In this document: in pieces, positions 10,048 to 23,059 of the stretch
Position numbering within the stretch: the first letter of the stretch is position 1
Layout: every line of letters starts with the position of its first letter
Origin: Stenogyne calaminthoides
Taxonomy: Eukaryota > Streptophyta > Magnoliopsida > Lamiales > Lamiaceae
Assembly (NCBI GenBank): GCA_037126765.1
Contig: JBBCBC010000024.1
Coordinates: 22,169,554 to 22,233,553, forward strand
DNA length: 64,000 bases
Direction: 5' to 3'
Translations under genes and position numbers: made by a program
The notes under the pieces: model-generated
Database searches by the model: none
Told to the model about the DNA's origin: nothing
Seen by the model: only the letters and a program-made list of their open reading frames with translations

Positions 10048-13000
10048 TCACTCTTTAGGCTTGTATCCTTCTGGCATTTCTCTTTGATCTTGAGGGATAT
10101 TGAAAATCTTGTATAGTTTCCATTTGACATCATTGATCTGCTGAGGATCAGTTATGCGCTTTTTGCTCTGGATGTCAAAATAGAACCTCTGAAATGTCAG
10201 TCTGTCAAATGAGCCGTCTGCCTTCTTCAAGTAATCTAACACATCATACTCTTGGCGAGATATTTTTACATTGATTATCTTGGCCTCATTTTCCAGATAC
10301 TTCAGAAAATCTGGATATTTGTTTTCCAACCAGTTGAGGAATTCTGCATCTGGAGATTCTTCTTGTGGAACAAGATCCAGAACAAAGGCATCCAGAAGAC
10401 ATTCACTTCTGATCTTATTCCATTCCTCAAACCTATCAGCGTGTGCAGTAGTTTTTGGAATGATCTCATCAACTCTTCTTTGGCAACCGAGGTTACGGTA
10501 CATATTTTTTTCCTTTCCTTTCTTAAGCCCTCGATCTGAATTTCTTCTTGGATCTTACGCACATCTTGATTTTTTTTTCGCCCCTTCTCTCTTCTTCACT
10601 TATTAAAGCTTCTTCCGCAATCTGCTCTTTGGGCGATTTCTCCGGCCCGATTTCTTATCGGCTGAATTTGGCTAGCTATGCTTCTTGTGACTTTTAGTAC
10701 CGAGGATCGGGTACAAGTTGTGATGTCCCAAAGACTCGCAACTACCTTTCTTGCCTTTGACTTTTCCATCTTTTTCGAAATTTCGTTAGCAAAAGATCCG
10801 GATGGTCTAGTCTTTGTCCATAGGATTCAACCGTCTCAATCGGGTCTTAAAATTGTTACGATAGTGTCATTTGGTTTCTCAATCATCCTTCCCCCTTTTT
10901 GGTTTGATCAAAAAGCAATGAGGTGGGAAGTCGAGATCCAAAGTCGACCGATATCGCCTGTTGAGATCTCGCAACAGATAAACCTTGAGCTTGGCGGTTA
11001 GATTTTGAACCTTCGAGATCGGCTCGATCTTGGCCCATTCAGCAGCGAGAGTAAGAATTAGTTTGTCAAGTTTCTCTTGATCAATTCTAGCTTTTTCGGT
11101 GAGCATCGGAAAAAAAACTTGTTGTTGATCAACCTGAATTAGCTTGTCATCAATCGATTTTATAAGCTTCAAGCAGACGGGTTGGTCACGGTTTGGGAGA
11201 ACCGATCTTTGATTGCCTCAATCGGGAAATAGCCAATTCCCTTTGATCTCTATTTCTTTGAGGCCAATCTGCCTCTGATCAGTTATCACTCCCTCAACTT
11301 CTTCTTTCAGGAGATCTTTGAGACAAGATCTGATCTCCTGAAGATGATCAGCGGTGATGTGAGTTGTAGGAATTTCTTGCATCACCTGATCTCTTTCAGT
11401 TGTTTGTGCCTCCATTGGTTGGTCATGAAGCTGCAGCACAGTTCCACTATCATCGGCGACTCCCAAGATCCTTCATAGGAACATCTTCCCGAGGAGCTTC
11501 TTCGGCCGATCTCGATTCACCTTGTTCATCAACCCCACTTCTACGTGGATCAGGGCTTTGATTGATTCAGCAGTTATCAGCTCAGCTGGTGATCCTACTT
11601 GAGCAGATTTCTTCATATCGAAATCAAAATCTGCAAATTCATCAGCACCTCCCATCTGTTCTATAATCATCATAAAATCTGAGAAGTTCTTTAACCGGAG
11701 ATCTTTCCAGGTGAGGATCTCCATAACTTCCTCTCTAATAACAGGATGGGCTATCAGCTCTGGATACATCTCATCAATTTCTCGTTCAATCTGCATTCTG
11801 ACCATTTTCCCGGTGATGGTCTTGGATGATCTGGACTCAGGAATTATTTGTTCAGATCGACCAGATTCCGGTTGATGAGATGTGGAGGGTTCTGGTGGTT
11901 CTTGAGTAGGCGGAAGTTGGCTGATTGGTTGAACCTGCAGAGGTTCTGTTGTCGAAGTAATTACATCCGGCTCTGCAGCAGGTGATCTTTCTGGTTCGCG
12001 AACTGATGAACTGTCAGGTTCGCGGGCAGGTGGAAGAGAAGGAGAAACATGCTTTCGATGAGCTGAAGTCCGAGCGGTGAATCAGCTTGAGATTGAGGGC
12101 GAAGGAGATCGTTAGTCTCTTGCTCTTCCCTCGAGAATGTTAAGGCGAGCTCTCAACTTAGAAAGCTTTGCTGTCGATTTTTTTCGCGATTTTTGTGGCT
12201 CATCGGTTGCTCTCGCACTCCTTCTTCATCGACTCGTCTTCCATAAAAAAGAGTCATGGAGGCTGTTTTTGCCTTCTTGACCTCTTTTCTGAGCCTTCAC
12301 CCGGTTTTCTCTTTTTTTCTTTTGGGGAGCATCTGGTGTAGGCGTGGGCGCCTCCTTGGTTTTCCTTTCTTCACCTTTGGAGGAGGTGGGCATATATCAT
12401 CATCGAATTGGCCCATATATGGTTTGAAGTGGTTGTGAGGAAGGCCTTGTAGGACTTGATCCATCCCGATTCCATTCGGCATTTGGCATTTTGTCTTTCA
12501 GAATAACTGCAACCTTGTTGAGATTGCAGATCATCTTCTTCAGATGGACCTGCCTCAGTTCATTAACTCCAAAATTTTCATGTTCTTGGAGCATAATGGC
12601 CTTCAGAAAGCCATGCCAATTGATATTCTTGGCTTCATCGATTATCGCAGCCATGCTGTACAATTTTACGGATGTTAGAGCATCTGGGCTGAATGAGATA
12701 CCCATGATTGTTTTTGACAATATGTCAAACAACAGTCGGTATTTCCTTTTTAACATCGGTCTGACAAATCCTGCGGTCTGATGTTTGTCAGCCTCTCTGA
12801 AGAGTTCATTTCTGATCAGCTCATCTTCATTCTCCCTGTAGTGAGCAGGCGAGATTCTCCCTTTTGGCAAGCTGAACAGACGAGATATGTCAGCATTCGA
12901 CAGTCTGATCTCCTCTCCGTTAACTGATGAAATCAGTTCATCTCCAGGATTGTCCGTATCCACCTTCAAATTCCTTAAGAACTCGAGTGCTTCGTACTGC

Positions 13001-13179
13001 ATCACTGGATTGCAGTGAGCAGCACATAATTTTTCAAGACCTCATTTCTTCAGGATTTGTTCAACTTCCATGGATTCTGGATCCCGCGTGACACCAAACT
13101 GTACAAATTTTTCATCGACAATCTTTGTTGCGAGATCAGCATAGTTGCACATAATCTTTCCCATTCCGTGAGTGACCAT
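10048..13179 (-). pseudogene. Extra ORF region downstream of pol (element B)
   Basis: This is a long reading region between RNase H and the 3' LTR, absent from ordinary copia elements but known in kind from Sireviruses, where it is called env-like without proof of function. It starts at ATG 13179 (MVTHGMGKIMCNYADLATK), has a TGA at 13042-13044, then an open stretch 13005-12400 with FVRPMLKRKYRLLFDILSK and a MAAIIDEAKNINWHGFLKAI block that matches the same place in E (MAAIEDSTTKDFNWLKYLIK). Frames at 11805-11473, 11466-11218 and 11172-10879 continue it with frameshifts. The C-terminus (10503-10048) has ESPDAEFLNWLENKYPDFLKYLENEAK, resembling the E/F block with NEAF..YLLTFYPKYLQSW. No transmembrane segment or signal peptide is obvious, so an envelope role is not supported. 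It could be a 'putative plant transposon protein' (Transposase_32-type) domain; that name is from memory of the fold family and untested. Confidence 0.65.
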
Positions 13180-15012
13180 CTACAACAGGATAGACTCAAT
13201 TAAAATTGTGCATAATCATAAAGCTATCATGTATTGATTATCAGACCTATTCTCAGGCCTAGTAATCGATAAACACATACGGATATCAAGAAAAGATAAG
13301 GCATATCGCAGGATAACATATAGACATAATCTATGATCGATGGATTTTAGAAAAGAAATTCATCTAATAACCAGAAATTACCAGATTCAGTTTTTTTCGG
13401 AAGATAAGTTTGAATTGCAAGAAAACACTTTGAATCACAGAAAGGTAATTTTGAGTTTTCAGAGAATAAATCGCAAGTTTTTGAGAATAAGAAAACTCTG
13501 GTAGGGTTTTGATGAACCTTATAAGGAGGAGGAGGGAAAAACAAGATAGGAAGATCAACCATTTGAAAAGATTAAACGATCCAGATTGAACGGTTTTGAT
13601 CGTGTGGTCAGGAAAAGCATGTACGATTGCCTTTTGGATTTAAAAGCACATTTTGTGGCAATTAATACATGTACCCCACGTCCGCATTAAATATTTTGCA
13701 GGAAATACGTCACAAATGTAGTGTGCAGTAAGGCAAATAATATCAGATAAAATCAGATAAGTAGGCAGTAAACAAGGAAACATAAATGCGTATCTGGTTG
13801 ACTGATATTGTAATCAGTCAATACCACTTGTAATTGATGATTCCACTTGTTGATCTTAGTTTTCTGCCTAATCCTTATAATTTCCCAACTGTCCTTTTCA
13901 ACTGATCCGCTTCTTCTTTGAGTCTGATTTTTCCTTTTCTGATCCTCCTTGATCAGTTGAAGTTCCCCCTTCAACTGTTATTTCTGATTTCTTATTGACT
14001 GATCTATCTTATTTGTTGAGGTAGAATACTCAACTGATCTTCCTTAGCAGATCAGTCTTTTATCTAATCAGATTTCAGTTGACCTAATCTGATTCTTCTC
14101 AGACCAAGTCAATTCTTGGGATAAGTGTTACCGCCAAAACTTAGTTCTTGAAGATTTGAATAGTAATCTCGATTCCCTAAGTCGGCACGATTTGACATTT
14201 GTAATGATAGTCTCGATACTTTGGAATGTCAAATCGCCGTAAATTTATCCAATTATCAGTCGCGTGATTCCTACACGCTATCCTTGTGATGCAGATTTCT
14301 CTAAAAGGTTCTGAGAAATCAAATTTGCATTTTCACCCTTGCTTGGCCTCTATAAATTGGACCAATGATTTACACAACATAAACCATTCACCATACTTAT
14401 CTTCTTTGTAAAATCATGTTCTCTGGTGAACCCTTATTTCCGGTGAAACTTCCGGCAAACACCTTTACCCCTTTTTCAATGATTTTAGCTTCTCAAATCA
14501 ACCCTGTGTGTCCCTTATTACTGTTTTCGTCGTCATCAAAGATTACACATACAATTGTTGCCAAGCTTCTCTACCACCAAGGCGGCGGATCTGCTGTCGC
14601 AACTGAGAAGACACTTCTCCTAACCGTATGCACCTTGTGTGTCTATCGAGATGACGGAATTAGCATCAACAGACTCAGTCTGATATAAAACATGAGTTTG
14701 ATACATGGTCTAGATCAGACAATAGCTGATCTTCGTATATCAACTCAATTTTTTCATGCGACATATGTGCCCATAAGGTCTTTGAACTGCTTTCTTGGCA
14801 CATGTGCTCCATTTAATAGCTGGAGAGCCCATTGACTTTAGCTCTAAGGGCTCCTGGCTTAGAAATCCTATCAACGCCGCTCTAGCTCCATTGATTTTAG
14901 CTTCTGCGAGTGGCTTTAGGATTATTTCAAAGCCTTTCTCACCCCTGTTAAGTGGGGGAAAATGGGAGCATCAGATTTAAAATCTCTCTCTCTCCCCCTC
15001 TTCTAGGGTTAG
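13180..15012. other. Spacer of element B between the extra ORF and the F insertion
   Basis: 13180-14000 is leader/promoter-like minus-strand DNA, with a 9-bp stem (13954-13962 and 13969-13977) enclosing TTCCCC. 14000-15012 has no counterpart in E or F. On the plus strand it has TATAAATT (14351-14358), then a 90-codon frame from ATG 14416 (MFSGEPLFPVKLPANTFTPF...) to 14688 with no known domain. A perfect 12-bp inverted repeat (14188-14199 and 14225-14236) and an 8-bp one (14294-14301 and 14313-14320) lie upstream. The end is CT-rich (CTCTCTCTCTCCCCC) running into TCTAGGGTTAG, the F target. This part may be an older insertion or a captured gene piece. Confidence 0.45.
13502..13526 (-). promoter_or_regulatory. 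Candidate promoter and telo-box of the B extra ORF
   Basis: On the minus strand a TTATAAGG box (13518-13526) is followed by AAACCCTA (13502-13509), then about 320 bases of leader to ATG 13179. E and F have a TATA-like box and an AAACCCTA box in the same order before their extra ORFs. In B the leader is longer and may hold an intron or a small upstream frame (ATG 13562). Confidence 0.4.
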
Positions 15013-17095
15013 TGTTGGGAGATGAATTTAATAAAAGATTATATGATTTTGATTAAGATCCCAAAACCCCTGAGTATGACATGTTCAGTAATGATCTTGA
15101 TAGATGAGTCAGGATTCAGTTTAGAGTATTCAGGATGTTATCTGCAAAATGTATAGTCAGCAGATATAGTTCGTGATAGGTTCAAGACTCAAGAACTTCA
15201 AGATGTTTACAAGATACTTGGAAGTTTCAAGATGAAATCGAGTCTCTGAGACTCGATGAAAACCGAGATACTAAAGACTCAAGATTTAAACCGAGAATCA
15301 AGACTCAAGATTTAAGACTCGTGATATCGGGCCAAGATAAATCAAGACTCGAGAAGACTCGAAGACTCAAGACTCGAAGACCACAAGACTCGAAGACCTC
15401 AAGACTCAGAAGACCAAGAAGACTCGAAGACTCAAGACGCAAGACCAAGATCGAGTATTTGAAGATCAAGAATCTCGAAAACGCGTAATTCTCAAGACTC
15501 AAGAATGTCTTGAATGCTCGATATGAACTGAATGTTCCGAGGCATTTGAATATATCTACGAAGGATGCAATCTTGAGAAAACGCGATACCTTAGAAAGTT
15601 AGATATTGCCAAGACATTCAAATGCATAAGAGGAACTAAGTCGAAGTGTTGTTAAGGTTATATCAAACTCGAGTTTGTAACCAAAAGAGCCGTTGAAAGG
15701 TGTCTACCTTTCTTTGGAGACAAAAGTCAAAAAGAGGAAGACGACATCATGTACCATCTTGACACCGATAGTGAGGACAGTTGAAAAAAGATGTCGGATG
15801 TATGATAGTTCCAGATCGCAAAAAGTGAAGACCATTTTACATGTAAAATATTGCCTAAAACGTGTTAGGGAGTTTCAAACCCTAAATATAGCCGTTTCTC
15901 ACACACCATAAGAGGGAACTCACGAAGCTATCTCTCCAAACGGATAGTTTTCAAGAGTAACCTTGGTGTATGCCTATAAATCTTGGTGACCCTCTACATC
16001 GTAAGGTTCACGGAGATTTATACGCAACTCAAGAGCTCAAACTTATTATTGCAAAAGTTACAAACACTTTCGAAATACCTTGAATTTCCCAAGTACTTCT
16101 ATATTGAAGAGAGCTCACTTTACTAAGCCTAGCTTGATAAGATTTATCCAAAGCTTAGTCGAGATATCCTAACCCTTTGCATTATGCTTCATTGTAAAGG
16201 ATATCTCATCCTAGTTGAAAACAACCAAGAAACCCCAAACCCTTGAGAAGGTAGTTGGAGTGTGTTTGTTGGTGAGTAGAGTTGTAAAGAGTTAGTAAAC
16301 TCACGCGGAGTAGTCGAAAAAACTCTAGAGGAGAAGTTAGTAAGCTCTGGGGGTAGTCCGAAAGCTTGTGTGTGATTGAGTAAGTAAACTTTAGGAGGTA
16401 GTCGAAAAACTCAAGGTCGGGTTGAGTAAGTAAACTTCGTGGAGTAGTCGAGAGAAAACTTCGGGGCGAGTTGAGTAAGTAAACTCACGAGGTAGTCTGA
16501 AAGCTCGAAGTTGATAGTGAATTTCTCTGAAGAGTCGGGAGAGTGGATGTAGGAGCTTGAGTCTCAAACCACTATAATATTTGTGTTCTTTATTGCTTTC
16601 CTTATCTGTGCTTAATTTGCATTGACTTCGATTTTGAAAGCATACTTTTTCAGCGATATTGATTGGAATCAATCCAATGAAGTTGCATAAGTGAATCACG
16701 CACCTAATCACTATTTCATAAGGGAAGGTTTTCAAAGAAAGCTTAAAAACGAAAGTATAAACTAAGGGCCAACCATTCCACGTTGAGTAGCTAGAACAGA
16801 GATAGTTACCAAAATCAACTCTCTACCGAGGATTCAAAGAAGTTAGTTATCCGATCCAAGCAACTCGGGATCTCCGACACTCGTGACTTCGGTTGGGATT
16901 ATCTCGAGGTATCCTGAAAGCGGCTTTCGGGATCACTGTCTCGATAGACTTTGACTCGAGAGATCTCGTGGCTTCTCGAACCTAATCTTGAGATTATCGA
17001 CCCCAAGTGACCTCGATAAGAAAAAGTTTTAAAATCATCGAACACGTGTATTCCCCCCCATACACGTGTAAGACTCGTTTTTCACGGGACCAACA
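15013..17095 (+). repeat. 5' LTR of element F (2083 bp)
   Basis: It matches 27658-29734 and, inverted, both E LTRs. A region of AAGACTC-type repeats lies at about 15260-15450. The TATA position TATAAATC (15975-15982) aligns with TATAAATA in the 3' copy (28624-28631). Frames in the LTR are not genes. Confidence 0.9.
15975..15982 (+). promoter_or_regulatory. TATA box of the F 5' LTR
   Basis: GCCTATAAAT is shared with the 3' LTR (28624-28631) and, inverted, with E (51253-51260 and 59982-59989), in the same LTR position. It is the likely start site for the F genomic RNA. Confidence 0.55.
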
Positions 17096-17110
17096 AGTGG
17101 TATCAAAGCG
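17096..17110 (+). other. Primer binding site of element F
   Basis: AGTGGTATCAAAGCG follows the LTR edge. It is the initiator tRNA-Met type site with G-to-A and end changes; E reads AGTGGTATCAGAGC at the same place. Confidence 0.8.
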
Positions 17111-17195
17111 GTGGTTCAACTTGACCACTGTACATGTTGACCAAAGTTTTATTTTCAAAAATACTTGTGGTCTATCCTGAATCGATCTTACTTGT

Positions 17196-19640
17196 TTGAA
17201 ATTTTTGTTCTTTTCAAATGATCGAAAAAAATGTCTTCTAAAAACTTCCCATGTTCTCGATGAGAACTATGATCTATGGAGACCGAGAATGCAGAGGCAT
17301 CCATATTCCAAACATGGCGTATGTGGAGAGTGGTTTCTCGAAGGACCATTCAAATTTCTTGTGGTGAATCCCAGAGGAACAGAAGATGAGAGAATTGATC
17401 CTAGAGCAGAATTTCCTAAGTCTGACGACCAACTAACTCCTGAGGAGAGAAAGTTAGTCAATCTAGACTACATTGCAAAAGACACACTATACAAAGTACA
17501 ATTGATGATGGTGTGATGGGAATGATCTCTCACCGTATATCTTGCTAAAGAGATATGGGATACACTAATCGTTATGTGCCAATGCACGATCATCATAAAA
17601 AAAAAACAAACTTTCAAAGGGCAATTGGAAAGTTTGATAGTTTTGAAATGGATGATGGTGAATCAATAGACAAATTGGAAGTCGATTCACTAGCATCATG
17701 AATGATCTAAATGCACTTGGAAAGAAATATCCACAAAGAGAAGTGGCATTGAAAATTCTTAGAGGTCTTTCTAAGAAATGGGATATTCATGCGTTGGTGA
17801 TTGAAAACACCAAGAACATTAGTTCAACGCCATACCAACAAGTCTTCTCTCGAAATGAAAGCCTATGAATTTGTAATTGATAAGAAATCCAAAAAGGCGG
17901 CGAAAGAAAGATGATTCTTCATCAAGTAAAAATGTGGCTTTAAAAGCCAAAGATAAAACACAGCAAAACTAAAGAGTCGAGAACCCCCATGCGAAACATC
18001 GATGATCTTGAGGAAAAGCTAAGACCGATGGCAAGGAGGTTTGGCGAGACTTAATAATAGATTTGGAAAATACAAAAAGCTTTTCACGGGGAACCACAGG
18101 TACGGAAGGAACCCGAGGACGAGATCAACCGAGAAGAAGAAGGGACACGAAAGCCGAAGGATCTTCATCCGAAAAAAAGGACTCCAAGTCCAAAGAAGAA
18201 AATGATCAGGATGATGATGCCAACAGATGCTATAATTGTCAAAAGAAAGATCACTTCCAGTATGATTGTCCAGAGTTGAGTGCTAAGGAGAGAAGAGAAA
18301 GACAAGCTAAAAGAGACCAAAAGTTCTCAAGCATAAAGGCCATGGTTGCAGAAGAAGAACACTCTGAAGAGGAATCTAGCTCTTCAGATGAGATATTCTC
18401 AGACAGTGAAAGTGATGACATCTGTCTGATGGCCATTGAGGAGGTAAACTCTTCTGTCTCTGTTGTTGATCCTACACTAGCACAAGAGTTTTCAAGTTCC
18501 ACTGAAAACAATCATTTTGACCTGATGGATTCTTTTGAGAATCTGATGAAGGACTATGCTGTTTTGCAAGGATGCTAAATAAAACTCAAGAGCGTAATAA
18601 GGAACTCAATCTTTGAAAATCTAAAAATGAAAGACTCTAGCAAAACTGAAATCACTTCTCAATTTATGGGAGCTACTGATGAACTGGATGTTCTGAAAGT
18701 ACAACTCTCAGAGAAAGAGAAGTTGATAGAGACCCTAACTGAAAAGCTAGAGAAATCCATCAAGAAATTCAACTAATCGAAACTAAGTTCAATGACCTCT
18801 CCGAGAAGCATGAAACTCTACAGAATCGCGAGGATAGTCTTGTAAAGAAGTTAACTCTATTGAATAATGCATCTAAAGTAATAGATGAAATTGAGTTACC
18901 AGAGATCCGCCACTATAAAATCTGGATTAGGATACACTCGGGGGAACCTCACAAGGTCATCCGAATCTTTGCATCAAGTAGCAAGAAGACAATCTTTGTT
19001 AAATCGAAATAAGCACCTACACTTCAAACTCAAGAAATGCCCAAGGTTGTAGATAAGGGAAAAGGACCTATGGTTTTAGTAAAATTGAATGATCGGGTTA
19101 AAAGCCCAAACCTCGGTGAAGGCTAGAAAACTGAAAATCGGTCGAAAAAATTCGAGCAAGTACTTCAAAACCTCGGGCTAAGAATGCAAACTTGAAAGGA
19201 TCTACACTTGAACCATCGAGAGGAACCTTGGAAGAGAAACACTCGGAGAGATATTCTCAATCGAAGAGACCAAGTCTTCGAGATCTTGAAAGACCCATAT
19301 TTCAAAGACAGTAACCTAAACCCCACTTGCCTAAGGGTAAAGGTTACCCGAACCCAAGTCAACAAAGATTCGGACCGGTACCGCACGAAGCCAAAGCAAT
19401 GGAACAAAAAGGCTTGAACCAAAGAAGAATTCAAAAGCCCATGTTCATGCTAAGGCCGAAGACTACATACAGTGAAAACTCTGCTAAGGCACCCAGTAGT
19501 AAATGTGTATGTAGATGTTTATGGAAGATGGATCAGCCACTCTAAAGTGATTAGAGTTGTTAGGCGATTTGGATCCCTAAAGATACTGACTAACCTTGTA
19601 GGACCCTACACAAATTGGGTACCTAAGAATTAAATTGTTT
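17196..19640 (+). pseudogene. Gag region of element F
   Basis: Capsid/nucleocapsid protein that packages the element RNA. The N-terminal part (17196-17516) reads LDENYDLWRPRMQRHPYSKH, then VVNPRGTEDE, KSDDQLTPEERKLVNLDYIAKDTLY, matching E. The middle (17520-18060) is a UBN2-type gag domain in broken frames. At 18063-18578 a clean frame has a zinc knuckle CYNCQKKDHFQYDC (CX2CX4HX4C, about 18229-18270), then an acidic SEEESSSSDE stretch and DDICLMAIEEV. 18580-19640 continues with coiled-coil-like (DELDVLKVQLSEKEK) and basic lysine-rich pieces that match the open E frame 57159-58304. Stops and shifts cluster in CAG/CTG-poor patches. Confidence 0.8.
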
Positions 19641-19689
19641 TTTCGGGAGGAAAACAAGAGGCACTGAATCGACTAAAGATCACATGGCA

Positions 19690-22600
19690 CCGATGAGCAG
19701 AGATGAAAAAAAGCTCCGATATATGGTATCTTGACAAAGTGGATGTTCAAGACATATGACGGGATACAAGAAGATACTCGGTGACTATGTTGAACAAAGA
19801 GGCCCACATCACTTTTGGAGATAACTCGAAGGGACGGTGAAGGATATGGAACTTTGGAAATCGACTCGATTCATATCCATGGTGTTTCATATGTATCCGA
19901 TTGAAGCATAACTTGCTTTCAATTAGCCAATTACTGTGATAAAGGTTTTAATGTTGAGTTCTCTAAGAACTTATGTTTTGTGAAAGATGATACATCACGA
20001 AAGTACTCTTGACCGGTACAAGAAAAGGGAATGTGTATCTTCTGGATTGGAGTTCAACTCCTAAAGATACATGTTTAGTTGCTAAAAGTTCCACAGATAC
20101 CAAATTGGTTATGGCATAAAAGAATGAATCACCTAAATTTCAAAACCCCGAACAAGCTTGCAAGATTAGCTCTTGTGAGAGGGTTACCTAACGAAAGTGT
20201 TCATGAAGGAACATATTTGTGATGCATGCGGAAAAGACAAAAGATAAGAGCATCATTTAAAAAGTAAAGTTGAGGTTTCTCTTGAAAGAATACTTGATTA
20301 TTTCATATGGATCTTTTTGGTCCTATAACACTGTGAGCACTAATGGCGGGAAATACACATTGGTAGTAGTTGATGACTACTCGAGATATACTTGGGTCAT
20401 ATTCTTACTCAAGAAGAAAGAGACTCGATTAAAGTTTGCCAGAGTTCTTGAAAAGGCTCGATGTTGAGAAAAATCGAGTGTGGTCAAAATCGGATCGACA
20501 AAAGGAACCTAATTTATAAATCATATTATATATCGATTATTGTCAAAGAAATGGAATTTCTCATGAAACATCACCGCAAGGACCCTCAACAAAATGGTGT
20601 TCTTTGAAAAGAAGGAAACAGGGACTCTGAAAGAAGCTTCGCAAGGACAATGATAAATTTGAAAGCGATATTCCTAAAAGATTTTGGGTGAAGTCATCAA
20701 CCTTGCATGCTACTCTCGAATCAGATCCATCTTGACCAAAGAGTCAAGGCAAAACACCTTATGAGCTTTGGAATGAAAGGAAGCCTCTTGTTTCTTTCTT
20801 TTCGTGTGTTTGGTTGCAAGTGTTTCATACACAATAATGGTAAAGATCGATTGAAAACTTTTGATAGTAAAAGTTCGATGAAAGAATATTCTTAGGATAT
20901 TACGAAGTCGATAAAAACTTTCGAGTTTACAAAATCAGTAGGACTCTTATTGTGGAGGAAACACCTCATGTTTTTTTGATGAAACTATTTGTGTTCAAGA
21001 AACAGAACATGATCTGCAGATGAACCCGACTAAGAGGATCACCAGTTAAGCACCCAAAACAAAAAGATAAATCATCCAACGAACCGAAAAAGAAGAAGTC
21101 ACCACACTATCTATGACCGGAGTGACTCGAGACTTCGATAAAGAAGTTCGGGATGGAAATCGAGGATGGTGAGACTCGGAAAACCAACACTCCAAAGGTA
21201 ACCAATCAATGCGGACACTAGTTCGGACTTCGGTATGTGATGCCAATGAAGATGTGGTCACAAATGAGGGCAAATTACGAATCTATCAACCAAAGGGGAA
21301 CAAATGTCTCGACAATGTTACAATAAATTTCCACGAGGAAGATGATTCACTTTCTCCTTTTCATTGTTTCTGAGTTTGTTTGATTTAATCGAACCTAACA
21401 TTTTAAATGTTGAGGATACTATTGAAGGGGGAACATCAAGAAGGAAATGGTTAGATAGTCATCCTACAAGTCGATTGTGGGTGATCTAACCTGAAGGTGT
21501 TAAGACAAGAAGGTTCCATGGTGAGAGTGCACTATTCTGGCTTCCTATCGGAGAAAAGAACACTCACTTTGAGATTAATGAAGCTCTACAAGATTCTTAT
21601 TGGATTATTGCTATGCAAGATGAAATTTGAATCAATTCTCAAGGAATGAAGTATGGGAGTTGGTAGATAGACCGAAAGGCACAATGTCATTGGAACCAAG
21701 TGGGTTTTCAAAAATAAAAGAGATGAAAATAACAACATTGTAAGAAACAAAGGCAAAAATAGTTGCACAAGGTTATTCCCAAGAAGAAGGCTTGGATTAT
21801 GATGAAACCTTTGCACTGTTGCAAAGACTAGAAGCCATCGATTGTTTCTTGCATATCTTTGCCCACATGAAGTTCACACTATCAAATGGATGTGAAAAGT
21901 GCATTTTCCGACGGTGTGCTTAAAGAAGAGGTTTATGTGGAACAACCTCCGGCTTTAAACAGAATGACCAAGTTCTACGGGCTCGAAAAAAGCCTTGTAT
22001 GGTCTCAAGCAAGCACCGAGCATGGTATGATACTCTTTCTCTCTTCTTTCTTCTTGACCATGGTTTTGTCAAAGGAACTGATGATAGAACTACGTTCAGG
22101 ATAGAGGATGGGGAAGATATCTTACTAGTTCGAGATATATGTTGATGACATCATTTTTGGATCTCCAAACCATCACCGTGTGTGAAAAGTTTTCAACAAC
22201 GATGAAAGGCAAGTTTGAGATGTCAATGATGGGAGAGATGAATTTCTTTCTAGGTCTTCAAGTGAAACAATCAAAGGAAGGAATATTCATCAACCGGTAA
22301 AGTACACCGAGATCCGATTGCCAAATATGGTGTATGCGAGAATGCAACTTCGCCAGATTCCTATGAATACTAACTACAAGATGGATCCCGATTCGGAAGG
22401 CAAATCGAATCATCATCGATTATAGAGGAATCATTGGATCATTGCTCTATCTCCACGACAAAGTAGGCGGATATAACATTTGTTTGTTGGGATATGTGCA
22501 AGATACCAAGCTAATCCTAAGACTAGTCACATGGAGGCCGCCAAAAAGATCTTGAGATATCTTAAGGGCACAAAGAATAGAGGATTATGGTATCCAAATG

Positions 22601-23059
22601 ATGATAACCTTGAATTAACGGTTACTCGGATCTCGACTATGGAGGTTGCAGACCGACGAAAGTCCACAAGGAACTTGTCAATTTCTAGGAAGCAAACCCG
22701 ATATCTTGGTTTTCAAAAGAAATGACCTCGAGCAACCAAGTCTTTAAGAAAGTGAATACATGGTGCGGGGAAGTCACCGCTTTCGATTCTTTGGCTCGCA
22801 CAACAATTAAGGGATTATAAAGTTGTGGCCAATGAAGTACCAATATTTTGTGACAATAATAGTGCCATTGCTATTTCAAAAAATCCCAGATTGCACACAC
22901 GGATGCAAGCATGTGGATATCGGACATCACTTCATCGGAGATCATGTCGAGAAAAAAGACATAAGGATGGAGAAAATTCATCTTGATAGGCAAAGAGTCG
23001 ATATCTTGACTAAACCTTTAAATTTGAATCAAGATTTCGTGAACTTTCGGTTGAATTAG
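19690..23059 (+). pseudogene. Pol region of element F (protease, integrase, RT, RNase H)
   Basis: Copia domain order is preserved. Protease: WYLD(S)GCSRHMTGYKKILG around 19717-19775, where the active DSG has become DKV at one codon. GAG-pre-integrase: LLSISQ..., HKRMNHLNFKTPNKLARL, then CDACGKDK around 19870-20240. Integrase core: HMDLFGP-like start, VVVDDYSRYTWVIFLLKKKET (20270-20467) and FRVFGCKCFIHNNGKDRLKTFDSKS (about 20800-20880). RT: around 21580-22330 in three frames, with QMDVKSAFSDGVLKEEVYVEQPP (about 21880-21950) and IYVDDIIFGSPN (about 22136-22170). RNase H: QANPKTSHMEAAKKILRYLKGTKNRG (from 22510) and KKDIRMEKIHLDRQRVDILTKPLN (22950-23030). Many frameshifts. Confidence 0.82.

Noticed and set aside
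10252..12781. Plus-strand frames at 10252-10606, 10678-11001, 12256-12438, 12491-12781
   Set aside because: They are opposite the B extra ORF region and show no domain.
10048..13179. Extra ORF as a viral envelope gene
   Set aside because: No signal peptide, transmembrane helix or glycoprotein-like Cys pattern seen in B, E or F.
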